Numbered from the stretch's first letter, positions 44,621 through 58,253 are shown. The stretch: 64,000 bases of DNA from Cordilura impudica (GCA_963682025.1 OY821520.1:137958738-138022737); one strand, 5' to 3'. The notes: generated by a model from the sequence alone, not told the origin. Made by a program: numbers and translations.

Positions 44621-46245
44621 ATTGATTTTAATAGCCTGCACTCGTAGAAATAGTTTTTATATCTTGCTCAATTAATTACAAAGTTTAAATGGGATTACCT
44701 AAAACTAAAAACAAAACCAATAATGGTTATAATTCCAGTTATGTTCATTAACTTAAACACTTCGAATAACAGTTTTTTTTCGAATAAGTCTGTGAGCCTT
44801 AATTATTTGACCCAGCCCTTACTCGAATAAACGGAATAATCGAACTGCTACTATAACCTAGAGTCCATATTTCAAAATCAATTAATATTAATATGTACGT
44901 TATATTTAGGTATGTCTATTGCACCAATTAACTAACAAAAATATATTAATTATATTTTTTTTAATTTTTGTTTAAATTTTAGCTTTATTTGTTATATTAC
45001 GGGTATTATATTTCAATACTTATATATGAGTATTAGAAGTTATTTTTTGTTTATATTTCATTAAAGTGCTTATTACCTTGAAATTCAAAATTGTCAATTT
45101 TTATTTTATTTTTTTTTTTTTGTTTTTGTAATGTTTAACTGCAAATTTTTAGGAATTGTGTAACTATTATAATAAATATTTTGAAATTTGTTATTATTTG
45201 TTATTATTTGAGTTTTATGTTCATTCATTGTTTTTGTACATAATTTATATGTTTTCTTAATAATGTTTTATCTTGTATATAACTTTTATAAATTACATTT
45301 CATAATTATGTATGTTAAAATTTGTATGAACGAGTATACAGGTTAAAAAGGGATTAATGAATAACAGAGGACTACAAAATTTAGACTTTTGTTTGCCTAC
45401 TGAGATCATAAGGTGGTTTTTGCACGATTCAGCTACGAGAAACTACCATATCAGAATTTTTAGATATTCTATCATGAAAGTGGAATATATACCCCATTCC
45501 CCATTTCGGCATTTTGAAATGATAATAAAAGAGAATTAGAAAATATATTCAAATATGGCCCTCACTAAATTTATTACTGTTGTTTTTTTTTTTTTTGTTT
45601 TATACAAAAACATTATTGTAAGGTCAAATAATTTCGTTTCGCAATAGGCAAATATATTCCTTTCGGTTTTTAGGGAATTTTGTTTGTTTGTATGTTTGGA
45701 GAATTTCGATATAGCGAATTCGTTTATAAACAGTGTGACAACTAATTTTAACACTAGGCGTACCGGAATTTTACAAATGCTACGAGTACTCTGCCACAAC
45801 CAATCATAATCTTAATCTATAAAAATCTACTATAAATATATTTGTTGTAAATATATATATCAATGTTAACTATAAGTCAAATGCATTAAAATAATCAGAA
45901 AAATTGTTGCTACTTTTTATTTTGATTTGTGGTTGTGACAAGTATATTATTTATGACAAATCTTGCTATTGATTTCTAAATGCATCTTCTGCACAAATAA
46001 TTTACTTTATCAATTGGTCTCAGGTTCAAAATTGGTAAGATCGCAACCATACTGGGTGAGGTCATTATGGACAAAGAAAGCTTAAATAAACTAAATTTCC
46101 GCGATATATGTTGCCTGATAAAAGTTATATTAGTACAACTCAGGAATGTTATTATGTGAGCTAGGATTTAACATAACCACCAAGTTACATCAACGGCAAT
46201 GGTCCGTAAGCCTATCAAAAATCACATATAAAATTTCGTACAAAT
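44621..46245. other. AT-rich non-coding DNA
   Basis: No supported gene. Frames at 45357-45539 (+) and 45799-45536 (-) lack recognisable motifs, though the latter has 87 codons. Confidence 0.4.
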
Positions 46246-46252
46246 GCGAAAT

Positions 46253-48053
46253 TAAAAATCAAAAATAAAAATTGGAAAATGAAAAATGAAAAATAAATTA
46301 AAAATTAAAAATAAAAATGAAAAATAAAAAAATTAAAAATAAAAAATAAAAAACGAAAAATTAAAAATGAAAAACGAAAAATAAAAAATGAAAAACGAAA
46401 AATTAAAAATGAAAAATTAAAAATAAAAAATGAAAAATGAGAAATAAAAAATGAAAAATAAAAAATAAATTAAAAATGAAAAATTAAAAATTAAAAATAA
46501 ATTAAAAATTAAAAATGAAAAATAAATTAAAAATTAAAAATTAAAAATTAAAAATTAAAAATAAAAAATTAAAAATGAAAAATAAATTAAAAATTAAAAA
46601 TTATAAATTAAAAATTAAAAATTAAAAATTAAAAATTAAAAATTAAAATTAAAAATTAAAAATTAAAAATTAAAAAATAAAAATTAAAAATTAAAAATTA
46701 AAAATTAAAAATTAAAAATTAAAAATTAAAAATTAAAAATTAAAAATTAAAAATTAAAAATTAAAAATTAAAAATTAAAAATTAAAAATTAAAAATTAAA
46801 AATTAAAAATTAAAAATTAAAAATTAAAAATTAAAAATGAAAAATAAAAAATGAAAAATAAAAAAATGAAAAATAAAAAAATTAAAAATAAAAAATGAAA
46901 AACGAAAAATGAAAATTAAAAAACGAAAAATGAAAAATAAATTAAAAATTAAAAATGAAAAATAAAAATTAAAAATTAAAAATAAAAAATGAATAATGAA
47001 AAATAAAAAATGAAAAATAAAAAATTAAAAACGAAATATGAAAAATAAAAATGAAAAATTAAAAATAAATTAAAAATAAAAAATAAAAAATGAAAAATGA
47101 AAAATAAAAAATTAAAAATGAAAAATAAATTAAAAATGAAAAATTAAAAATGAAAAATGAAATATGAAAAATAAAAAATGAAAAATAAAAAAATGAAAAA
47201 TAAAAAAATTAAAAATAAAAAATTTTAAAATAAAAAATGAAAATGAAAACTAAAAATAATGAAAAATAAAAAATGAAAAATAAATTAAAAATGAAAAATA
47301 AGAAATGAAAAAAGAAAAACGAAAAATGAAAAATAAAAAATGAAAAATGAAAAAACATTAAAAATAGAAAATAAAAAATCAAGAATAAAAATGAAAAATA
47401 AAAAACGAAAAATGAAAAAAGAAAAATAAAAAATTAAAAATAAAAAATTTAAAAAAAAATAAAAAGGAAAAATGAAAAATAAAAAATAAAAAATGAAAAA
47501 TAAAAAATTAAAAATTAAAAATGAAAAATTAAAAATGAAAAACTAAAATTTAAAATGAATAATGAAAAATAAAAAATGAAAAATAAAAAATGAAAAATAA
47601 AAAATTAAATATAAAAAATAAAAAATGAATAATAAAAAATTAAAAATTAAAAATGAAAAATTAAAAATGAAAAATGAAAAACTAAAATTAAAAATGAATA
47701 ATGAAAAATAAAAAATGAAAAATAAAAAATGAAAAATAAAAAATTAAATATAAAAAATAAAAAATTAAAAATTAAAAATAAAAAATGAAAATTGAAAAAT
47801 TAAAAAAGAAAAATAAAAAATGAAAAAAGAAAAATAAAAATTGGAAAATGAAAATTGGAAAATGAAAAATAAGAAATGAAGAAAAAATTAAAAATGAAAA
47901 ATAAAAAATGAAAATGAAAAATAAAAAATAAAAAATTAAAATTAAAAAATGAAAAATAAAAAATGAAAAATAAAAAATTAAAGATTAAAAAAAATTAAAA
48001 ATGAAAAATGAAAAACGAAAAATTAAAAATAAAAAACGAAAAATTAAAAATTA
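46253..48053 (+). repeat. Heptanucleotide satellite, AAAAAT + variable base
   Basis: About 1.8 kb of 7-bp units, mostly AAAAATT, AAAAATG, AAAAATA and sometimes AAAAACG, with few other bases. A central block (about 46590-46835) is nearly pure AAAAATT. Both flanks mix the variants and contain slips and occasional 14- or 21-bp higher-order repeats (AAAAATGAAAAATA...). There is no coding capacity. It ends at AACCGGTTAAAG. Confidence 0.9.
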
Positions 48054-48080
48054 ACCGGTTAAAGTAATAAATAATAAATA

Positions 48081-48434
48081 CTAGCAGATTCCAGCCGTCG
48101 AAATTCGAGTGCATGTTCTAGGAAATTTTAGTTTTTCATTAAATAAAGACCCTAAACTCATTTTAAATGAAGAAAACAAACTCAACACATTAACACAAAC
48201 ACATTAACAAATTTAATAAACACACACATAGCATTGTATAATTTTATGTATGTGTTAGTAGCAACTTTAAATGCAATTTATTCAAAATATAGGAAAAAAT
48301 TAAAAAATCTGTAAATGTGGTGAATAGCTAAAAAGAAATACCTTTAACATAATAAACGGTTGGTCAAAATCGGGATAAAACGGTAGAACAAAACAGCGGT
48401 CACAAGAAATTGCCTAGCCTATTAATATTATAGA
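48081..48434 (-). mobile_element. Small Helitron, copy 2
   Basis: Same element as 29751-30117, with CTAGCAGATTCCAGCC at the left, a decayed hairpin (CGTCGAAATTCGAGTG), and ATAGA before T at the right. It lies just after the satellite. Confidence 0.7.
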
Positions 48435-50568
48435 TTTTTATATTAACAGAGCCCCTGCAGTTGATTGCTATAAGTGATACGCTTTCTGTTTGATTTTAAT
48501 AAAGTGCTATAAAAAAATCTTTAATTACTAGATGTTTACACATCTCCCATGCGATCAGACTCACATGATTTTTTTAATGCAGTATTAAAGCCCTTTATAC
48601 GTGACTAAGATTGATATGAAAAAAATAATGAACATCAGACACCTAATAACAGTATTCTTAGTGAATTTTTAAAAATGACCAGTCATTTTGACACGAAAAC
48701 TAAATCAAGCACAAAAAATATTATTCCAAAAAACGTTGCTTACATAATTCCATAAATTTTTATTTGCAACGGAGGTTGTTGCAAATAACAAGATCCGGTA
48801 AATCTAGTGTTAAGTATTTTGATAAGTGTACGTCGATTTTCTACCACAATTCTATCTCAAAAAAAAATTTTGTTAAATATTTATTTTCCTAATAATAAAA
48901 ATGTTTAAAAATAATACTTTTTCCTGATCGTTTGTTCAATGAAAGCAAATATATTGTGTTTAATATGACAACCAAAGTCGTTTTATAAATAAATGTTTTG
49001 GAACTCTGGTTTGTTTTAAATTTTTCTCTCTTACACTAAAAAAATCATTTATATTCTCATTTTATAAAAGAAATGTTTGCAATTTGTATAAAAAAATTTT
49101 GAAGTATTTTTTTTATAATTTTATTTGTTCTACACAAATTTAAAAAGATGCGCAAAAGAAAAAAATATAAAATGAGGATTAGACTCGTAGTATTTTTCAT
49201 ATAAACTATTTTAAATTTCGTTAATATATTGAAATATTTTTAAGGAAAGTTGCGATATTTAAACAAGTTTTTTCTAATGAAAAAAATCTAATATTTAAAT
49301 ATGTTTGTTCAAAATTATTTATCGCCCTTCAAATTTAGTTCTGAGAACCTTATTGTTTTGTAGCCTCAAGGATTTCGGACTAGCCACTGAAAACTCATTC
49401 AGTTAAGTAACTCTTATATAACTATGAAGGCGTTTATTGTTCAGCAAAAATCTTTTTCATTGCAATAAGGAAAGTACTCGAGATAAACTTTATTAATCAG
49501 ATCTCAAAGACATAATTTTAAAAATTTGTCTATCAGCTCCAAAACGATGTCAAGAGTAAGCTAAAAACTAGCCAAAACATATCAAAACATGGCCAAAAGC
49601 GTAAAAGCACACGTGATGAAAATACACTTTTCTTGAGATTCGATTGACAATTTAAAAGAACACCAAGTTTGACTCTTCAAATTACTTAAGAAAGTTGTTT
49701 ATTGTCACACTGTTTTAATTTTTATCATTATTTATTATTGTTTTTTTTAGTGCACAATTGAGTTTGTTCCTGGTATTTATTTTATTTGTTATTTTGTTTA
49801 TAATTAATAAATATTTCGAATACGTACAAATAAACATTTTTTAATTATTTGAAATTGATTCTATTTTCTTCAATTTTGGGAAGACATAAAATTGTGAAAA
49901 AGTATTTGTTGTGTAAATATTTTCATATTTTTATTTTTTTTTTTTTGTAAAAAATTCACAAAAATTAAAGCATATTGGTTGCCAACAATTAATTTTTTTT
50001 TAAATTTGTTTATAAAAGTTTTTAATATATTCAACTGGTGCTTTTGCAAAAAATTTTATGCGTAAAAACAAATAAATAAATTATACAATATTCAATTAAA
50101 GTGCAAAAGCACTTTTAAATATCTACTTAAGTTTTGTATAATATATGATACTTTTTTTTTAAATTTTAAATATTTTTGTTGTGGTTTTTACAGTTAAATG
50201 TTTTTTTTTTAATTAAAAATTACTGTTTTTGTATTAACTGTTGTCAAATATCTAATAGTTCTTATATGTTTTTGTTTTTAGTCTAATTATAAATTTTAAA
50301 AAGTTTTGTTTGTTTGGTAGTAGTAGTTAACGTTTATGTTATTTGTTTGTTGTTTGCTAAAAAATTTTATAGAACAAACAAAAAAAAATCAAAACATTTT
50401 TTATATGGATGGAATATGTGAATCTAATAATTTAATTTTTTTTTTCTACTTGGCTAATTATTAAGATTTTGTAGAGTTATTTACTACTTTTACGAGTATA
50501 TGTAAAAATAAAATATCATCCTAATATTATTTTGAGTTTTTTTATAAATGTAGAATGTTTGTGACTTA
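48435..50568. other. AT-rich non-coding DNA
   Basis: No gene, RNA gene or clear transposon. Many T-runs. Confidence 0.4.
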
Positions 50569-50845
50569 AGGCCGAGTTAGCTACACGTTGTTACAATGTA
50601 ACCGTACCTTAAATGTAACGTTGGCATTTAGTGCAATCAAAGAACGTAAAGAACGAACCAACATGTTGCTGTGTAGCCAAACTTTATCAGCTGTTCACAA
50701 ATATCACGTACAAACGTAACAAAACCTTTTTTCAATAGGTTGGGACATTCCGATTACATAACAGTTCAGTTCGTAACTGTTCTAAATACTTTTCATGATA
50801 CAAAAAAACAGCTGACACGTTACGGTTACGTGTGGCTAACTAGGG
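50569..50845. mobile_element. GGCCTAGTTAGCC MITE, copy 1
   Basis: Ends AGGCCGAGTTAGCTACACG and CGTGTGGCTAACTAGGG are inverted repeats. Inside are CATGTTGCTGTGTA and CAGCTGTTCACAAAT, shared with 57207-57500 and 62183-62479. It has no coding frame. Confidence 0.75.
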
Positions 50846-53000
50846 TACGGGCTTTACATATGCATATAGTCGTATGTAGCACATGCTTATAATAATTTAG
50901 GAGATGATTAAGAGAAAAGTTCAAAATGAAACCATGAGGTAATATTGCTGGATTTTTTTTTTCTTATTTCAAAAATTATAAAAAAAAGAGTATATGATTT
51001 TTAAAAATAAACATTTAAATATTGAATTTTAAATAAATTTTAAATTTATATTATAAGCATATGTATGCACATTAGGGTGTTTCATAAAAAGCATGATTTT
51101 TCAGTGGGACACCTTGAATATATATTAGGACTAATTTTTTTATTTAGGAGTCGCTACCGAGTCTTAAATTTGGTCATAAAATATTTAAAATACTCTGTGT
51201 TATGCCACACAAGGAAGATATTTTTTTAGATCATTATCAGAGTCGATTTAGATATTTTTGTCCATTAGTCCATCTGCTTGTATCTTTAAAGTTTAAATTA
51301 AAATGGTATTTTGATGAAATTTTCTACAAATGCTTTTAATATTCCAAAGACAACCCCTAGAAAAAATTTAGAAGAATTAATACACGGGAATGGCAGCTGT
51401 GTAGACGGTGTTTAAAAGGAAAGGCTAATGGTGAGGAGTACAGATTTCCTCTTACTGTAATTTGTTTTGTTTTTCATTTAAGCTATTAATTTATTCGATA
51501 TTTATTTTTTGATTTGTTTGTTTGTTATAAAAATTCATAATTGTGCCAAATAAAAAATTAAAAAATTTGAATCAATCTAATAAAAGTAGTGCCGGCTCTC
51601 TCTCTTTCCACAGATATAGTATAAATCAATATATATGTACATATTTAAACAAATCTTGTTGTGAGGCATTTTAATTTATTTATTTATTGTGCTTTCTTGT
51701 ACAACAAGAAAATTATTCTTATAATTATAGTACAGGATTAATTAATTATAACGGTACAATGTTCTGTTATAAATTAAATTAATTACATAAGAATTTTTGT
51801 GAAAATTGTTTGAATTGTTAGATCTAAAACCGTTATCTTAAAGAGATTTTTTTAAATACCCAACTTCAAAACAAATAATGAAAAATATCGTGTCACTTTT
51901 TCATGAGTCTTGATATACATATATTTAGGGCGTCCCATTAAAAATTCTAAAAAGTAAGTAAATGCCATATATGAATCAGCCTAATGATTCATATATTCAT
52001 ATATGCGGCCTCAAAATAATACTTGCCCATGTCAAAACCCATTTCATTTGATACGCTTATGTAGACGTTATGTTTGGGAGAAGTGTGAAAACCTTGAATA
52101 AAACTAAAGAAATCGTTTTCAACATGTAGGTACTTCAAAAAGAAAAAATTTTTCTCCCATAAGAATCGAGGCACTCTAATGTACATGTTAAACAAAAAGG
52201 GTTTTACATTATAAAATTTTCCAATAATGATTGAGTTAGAATTTGTTAAAATTGTTTCTTTTTAACAATTATTAGTCTTTGTATGTTTTAATCGATTTAA
52301 ATAGAAAGATAGAAAATATTTATATATTATTGAAAAAATTTTAAAATCTTCTGATATCTCATCTCAATTTCCTGAAACAAATACATAGAAATTATCTAGA
52401 AAAATTACTTAACCTTGTACTCTGGAATTTGGAGAGCAGTGAATATTTTTTATATCTTTGTCGGCCTTACCTAAAGATGCACTGTGTAAAATTAAAAAAA
52501 CAAATAGCTAAGATGTGATTTCAGCATGTTTTTAAGCTCTTCTTCATCTTCGTTAAAATTTCGAATTTTTTAATATTTTCAATATTATTCAGGAAATATA
52601 TCTCAATGCGAATTGAGGTATGTATATTTGGTCAACCCTTCAGAATTAACTCTGCTTAGGATTATATTTTTGTCGCATATCTTTCATGTGAATTTAAACA
52701 TAAATATTCATAACGACTGAATACAATATAATATGAGTACAAAGTATTCTCATGACCATATTCTCTAATTTTTAAGTTTTTCACTTTGAAGCGATCAAGT
52801 AATAAAGGCTAAAATTAGCAAATTTGAATCTAGGTTAGCAAAATAATTCAAAATAAAAAATAAAATAAAGAAAACTACTCATCATTTGCCAATCTTATTA
52901 TAAAACTTATGTATTCCATTACAAAGAATTTTATATAGAATCTAGGAGGGTACTTGCAGATTCGACAAAGCCGAAAATAATCCACGTAATTGTAAGCGAA
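50846..53000. other. AT-rich non-coding DNA
   Basis: No supported gene. The minus frame at 51989-52195 is without motif. (ATTT)n at 51671-51688. Confidence 0.4.
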
Positions 53001-55770
53001 GCATATTGTGTTATAAGAGTTGATTTAAGTTCGAAAATAACAATAGATTTAGTAAAATATTTTTCGTTTTTTTAAATTAAAATGTGTCTATGTTTACAAT
53101 TTTGTTTTATTATTTGTTGCTTTGTTTTGTGTATAATTTAAAAATGTACATTAACATTTACAATAACTGTTATCTAGTATCAAAACTAAAGAAACTCACA
53201 ACACCAATCAAAACTAGCACGCATACATTAATAATAGTGAAAACTGAGAAATAATAAAAAAAGAGAAACTTCCGGATTAATTTATTTAATTGTACTAACA
53301 TAATTTGCAAACATTGAAAAATAAAACTTTTCGGCAAAACATTTTATTTTTTTTCCAGAATTTTTTTTTAACAAACTAAAATAAGATATGTAAAGGCATT
53401 TTCCTTATTTTCATCTAAGTTTTTTTTTTTACAATGTTTTAAAATTAAACCAATAATATATAGTGAATTTAAAGTAAATGTCGAAAAAAAATTTCATTAA
53501 GTGTTTATAAAATCAAGCTAAAAATCAAAACTATAGATTGCATCATTTTTTTTTTTTAAATATATTTTTTAATAATAACTATCACAGGTGGGAATAACAA
53601 AATAAATTAAATTTAAATTATATTCATAAAAAGGGAGGAAAACCATGTCAAGTATTTCAAGTTTTTAGTACAAATATAAAAATTTCATTAATAATATTTA
53701 CACAGAACAATAAATAATAAAATATGTATAAACTTGCAGGATTTGTTTGGACTTATTTAATAAATATGTAAAATTCAGATTATATTATATTGTACGTACG
53801 AATATTTGTATACAATATAATTCAAAATGTTTTTTTTTTTTTTTTACAATAAATGGTGTAAAAAGCCTAAGGAATATAGTCAGCAAAATGTCTTAAAAAA
53901 AATTTTTTTAGTGGTAATAAATTTTTTTTTTTCAAACTACACATATTTTTTGTATTTCTTATATATTATATTTTTCTTTTTTTTTTGTAAATAGGTTTTT
54001 TATTGTTAAAATTTAAGAGTTGAAAAAGAGTAAAGTTTAAGATTATTGGTGTCTTTTAACGTTATTATTTAACACAAAAAAAAAAAATATTAATATACTT
54101 TATATATATACCAAAAAATGGCTAAATATATGTATATGTATGTAAGTATATAATGTTATATTTATTAATAAAAATTGAGGCAGCTTTTTATAAATATATA
54201 TATATATATATATATTTTTTTTTTTTTTGCAGAAAATGAATTAATTAGAATTGATTTTTTATCTTAAGTATTTGTTTTTGAATTTAATATAATTTTTCTT
54301 TTTTAATATGAAACATTTAACATTTAACACAACACAAAACTAACACAATTTAACGCTAACTTTAGTTTAAACATATTTTCCGTTTTGTTTTTTAATTTTA
54401 TTTTAATTTGTATATATTTTGATTTATTTTTTTCAATTATATTTAATTCACTTATTTATTTATTTTCTGTATTGCATATTATCAATTTGTATAATTACAA
54501 ATTTAGTCTGACTTTGGATTTGAATTAAATAAACAGTATATAGAATTGTTAAAATAAGTTCTAATGCTACTACAATAAGGAAGATTAATATGTAAGTATT
54601 TTATTGAATACTGAGGTGAATAATATATAGTTAATCCGGTTGAAAATATCGTAACAATATCGCACTCAAAACTAGGAAAGCTAGCGGTGATGATGCCAGT
54701 AAATTGGCGCACATAAATGTTGGAAGGAACTCTCTGATTTTGCAATTAAAATAAATATAATAAAAAAAATGCCGAAAAATTACAATAAAAGTTTTTTGTA
54801 TAAATGATCCAGGCATTTAATTGGGTTTAAAAAATTGAAGAAAGTTGTCTTTGCTGTTATAAAAATTTGTAACGTGGAGCATAGAGAAAAACTTCCACAG
54901 AAATCAATTACATGGTTTTCTTTTCTGTTTCGCTCATTGTTTTCATTGCATAGAGTATTTTATAATGGAAATGGTATTTTTTTTATTATATAACGGGTAT
55001 ATTAAAGGTAATTTGAGCCAAAAATTTTGTAATACTAATTTCTGTTAAGTTAACAATTTTAGAAGCACCTCGGAGATATGAGTTTTTTTTTATTAGAAGT
55101 TGTCCAAATTTGGACATACGTTCGATTTAATATTATAAACGTTAAGATACGTGGTTAGAAGCTGCAAATGTTTTGCAAATCGCTTTCAAGCAGTGAAGAC
55201 TCAGAATCTAGTATTCAGGCCAAACTAGTATATAATATGCTCAAGTTAATTTCCTAATTCGCGTTCATATAAAAACAATTTTCAAGTTGCTATTTTAGTT
55301 TGGAAAAATAGAGAAATGTTAGATTATCAATTCATGAAAGTATATGTAGCTTTATTTCGACCTAATCCAGAATATTAACAATATTTGCATATAAAGAGGG
55401 TTTTCGATGAATATTTAAAGAGCTCTCATCACATGGAATTTTCAATTTTAAGTTTGCTCCATCAATATAAGTTGATGTCGTGTTAAAGGGTGAAAAAATT
55501 TATATTAGAAAAAAGTTTATATGAATATTTTATGAATTTTTTTATATTTTTTTTTTATATATTGAAAAGAATAAAGAATGGTATTTTTATATATTTTTTA
55601 AGTTTTTTTTTTTGTTTCTTGCTGATTTTTGTCTTTTCTAATCATCACAGAAAATATAATAGGTGAAAATTACCGTGAGTTTAGTAAAGATAAGTTACAA
55701 CTGACCAATGCTTTGCCCTTATCCAAATATATGAAGATTGTCATGATGCATCTTTCTATTTATTGATTTC
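53001..55770. other. AT-rich non-coding DNA
   Basis: No supported gene. Minus-strand frames at 54816-54631 (has a stretch PLAFLVLSAILL that looks hydrophobic) and 54745-54503 overlap and are not recognised. (TA)n at 54197-54214. Confidence 0.4.
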
Positions 55771-56256
55771 TTTTCGTTTTCTTTTCTGACAAAAAATGTC
55801 GCATTTATTTATTTATTTATATTAATTACAATACAAACTAAATTTGTATTCTAATTTGGGTCCAGGGATAAGCCGGGTGACAAAGACTGGTTTTTGCAGC
55901 GACAGACCAAAGCCTCTGGTGGGAATCGAACCCACGATCCCCGCATGATAGGCGAGCACGCCTATTACTTATTACTTACAAAGTGGTGTAACTAAATCGC
56001 AAAAAATTGCAGTCTTTGACTTCTTTCAGGTCGTAGTCCGAGAATAACTCCCTACTGTTCCCCTTGTGTATTTTCACCCTATGACTTCAAAGAGGATAAT
56101 CACCAAAATTTTTTATGAACACAGTACTTTGAGACCTCTCGACTGATGTATAAGATAATGTTGCTCTTAATTCAAAATATATAAAAAATACTCTTTAAAA
56201 AAAAAAAAAAAAAAACAAATAAAATGCGACATTTTTCGTCAGAAAAGAAAACGGCA
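55771..56256. mobile_element. 402-bp-family MITE, copy 2, with nested SINE
   Basis: Left arm CGTTTTCTTTTCTGACAAAA (first bases decayed), right arm ending GTCAGAAAAGAAAACGGCA, followed by TTA. The right arm shares GCTCTTAATTCAAAATATAT and GACCTCTCGACTGATGTA with copy 1. Part of the left arm is replaced by a SINE. A long A-run lies at 56190-56214. Confidence 0.75.
55801..55972 (-). mobile_element. tRNA-derived SINE, 5'-truncated
   Basis: On the minus strand it reads GCGTGCTCGCCTATCATGCG, then GGGTTCGATTCCCACC (a Pol III B box of the GGTTCGANNCC type with a T-arm-like stem). A unique body follows (GGCTTTGGTCTGTCGCTGCA, ACCCGGCTTATCCCTGGACC) and then an (AAAT)n tail at 55801-55820. No A box is visible upstream, so the tRNA head is incomplete and the copy is likely silent. 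It sits inside the MITE arm. Confidence 0.7.
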
Positions 56257-56259
56257 TTA

Positions 56260-56479
56260 CATAAGTACAATTGTACAACTTCAGAAAGTTTTCTTGCACG
56301 GAAAATTTACCAACAGATTTGGTGAGTGTGGGTATCAAGAGAAGCAAGAAATACTCTTATTGACTGCAATCTATATATATATATATATACATATGTATAT
56401 GTATATCATGACTGTATTAAGCAAAGTAAAACATATTTAAGACAAAATCTATGCATCTTTTACGTTTTTGAAAGAGGGG
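56260..56479. other. AT-rich DNA with a (TA)n run
   Basis: (TA)n at 56372-56410. The frame at 56326-56580 is chance. Confidence 0.4.
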
Positions 56480-56775
56480 TACTAAGGCTAAACATTATTA
56501 TAAGGAGTTCATTTTTGGATACGATACTCTGGATCAACCTCATAGGGTTTAATTTTATGGGGCTAGATTTTTTCGTGTAACGATTATCATCAATTTCAAT
56601 AGAGATCGTTCTATGGCTCACAAGGTTTACAGTGACACACAGACCGGTAATCGGATGAACGGACAGACATCGCTCAATCAATTTAGAAAGTGATTCTGAG
56701 TCGATCGATATATTGAAGGATATGTCAAATATTTTTGGTAGTTGCAAACATCAGCACAAACTTATAACACCCTGA
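56480..56775 (+). mobile_element. Diverged mini-me-like repeat
   Basis: Matches the 3' half of the family: ATCAATTTCAATAGAGATCG, CAGTGACACACAGACCGG, GAACGGACAGACATCGCTCA, GTGATTCTGAGTCGATCGAT, CAAATATTTTTGGTAGTTGC. The microsatellite has decayed to one unit and the terminal palindrome is lost. Confidence 0.65.
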
Positions 56776-57206
56776 CCCTGAAGAATTGCCATTTATACGG
56801 ATTCGGCTTAACCGCGAGAAATAATGCTAAAATCATGTGCACAGGTAATGAAATAATGGGTACGTTCGTAAATGCAGTAAATTTGTGCATCACTGCGGCA
56901 TTTATGACAAGTTTTGTTGCTGATACGTGATCAGTTGTTGCATATGCTTTGTTACTGCTCAACAATTGCACCGAGTAAAATTACCACCACAATAAAATTA
57001 ACAAATATTATTGAAAATCTTGATTCTAAATATGACAACTTTTTGTTAACTTATAATAAAAACAGAATAAAAAGAAAGATGCAACGACTTTTGGTTATTC
57101 AAATTAAATTAAAACGAAAACGATATTATTTAAAAACGATATTATTTCAATTTTTATATAATGCACTACTTACTCTTCCATTCTGCACCAATGTTTAATT
57201 TTTTTT
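56776..57206. other. AT-rich non-coding DNA
   Basis: Frames 56742-56930 and 56914-57198 (+) and 56971-56762 (-) overlap each other. The second contains a run of K and R but no known motif. None is supported. Confidence 0.35.
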
Positions 57207-57500
57207 AGGCCTTGTTAGCCACACGTTGTTAAAATGTATCTGTACCGTAAATGTACGTTGGCATTTGGTGCAATTATGGAACGTAAAAAACGAAGCAGCA
57301 TGTTGCTGTGTAAAATTAACCAAACTTTATCAGCTGTTCACAAATGTCACGTACAAACGTAGCAAAAATCTATTTTCAACAGATTGGGACGTTCCGGTTA
57401 CGTGACAGTTGAGTTCGGTAACTGCTCTAAATGCTTTTTCATGTAACAGAAACAAACAGCTGACACGATTGGTTAAGGTTACGTGTGCCTAACTAGGCCT
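57207..57500. mobile_element. GGCCTAGTTAGCC MITE, copy 2
   Basis: AGGCCTTGTTAGCCACACG and CGTGTGCCTAACTAGGCCT are inverted ends. Interior matches copy 1 (50569) in the same orientation. TTA follows the right end. Confidence 0.8.
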
Positions 57501-57874
57501 TTAAGCTTCGCGCTCTATTACATCAGTAATTAAAATGATGCCATAGTTGCAAAAATTTGCGGCAGCACTGTCAATTGTTTGCATAAAAAAACTTTTGACG
57601 TAAATCAGTGCTGTGATGCTGTTTTGAGCTGCTGCATAATTTACGAACGTACCCAATGTGTTGTCATCCAATTTACTTATATGCTGAAAGTTTCAGAGCT
57701 CTCGCTTGCTGAAAATGCAATTACGAAAATCCGAATAGAAAAATAATCAATGCATGTCAAATAAAAACTAATTTTGACAAATAATTTCTGACTTGAATTA
57801 CTGTTTTTTTTTTTTAGATTTAGCTGCAACTGTTTTAATTCAAACCCTGTTAATAAATAGTATAATTATATAAA
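57501..57874. other. Non-coding DNA
   Basis: No gene or known repeat recognised. Confidence 0.4.
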
Positions 57875-58253
57875 CTAGCAGATTCCAGCCCTCGAAAATC
57901 GAGCGCAAATTCTAGGAAACTTTATTTTTTCATTAAATAAAGGCCCTAAAAGTATGATAATCAATTAAAGCCAATTCACAAATCAACACAAAAAACAAAC
58001 TCATTTTCTTACAAACACATTAACAAATTTACTAAGCACACATAGCATAGCATTGTATAATTTTATGTATGTGTTAGTAGCAACTTTAAATGCAATTTAC
58101 TCAAAATAAAGGAAAAAATTTAAAAATCTGTAAATCTGCAAAACGGCTAAAAAGAAATACCTTTCAAATAATATACGTTTGAACAAAATTGGGATAAAAC
58201 GGTAGAACAAAACATCAGTCACAAGAAATCGACTAGCCTATTAATATTATAGA
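57875..58253 (-). mobile_element. Small Helitron, copy 3
   Basis: Same element as 29751 and 48081: CTAGCAGATTCCAGCCCTCG at the left (after A), ATTAATATTATAGA at the right (before T). Confidence 0.75.

Noticed and set aside
45536..45799. 87-codon minus-strand frame
   Set aside because: There is no recognisable motif. It contains a poly-K run from a T-tract and is probably chance.
46253..48053. CRISPR-like array
   Set aside because: There are no spacers of constant length. It is a simple 7-bp satellite in eukaryotic DNA.
54503..54816. Two overlapping minus-strand frames with a hydrophobic stretch, considered as a receptor exon
   Set aside because: There is no family motif, no clear splice signals, and the frames compete with each other.
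55900..55972. A tRNA gene suggested by a B-box-like stem
   Set aside because: There is no A box or full cloverleaf, and the sequence continues into a SINE body and AAAT tail.
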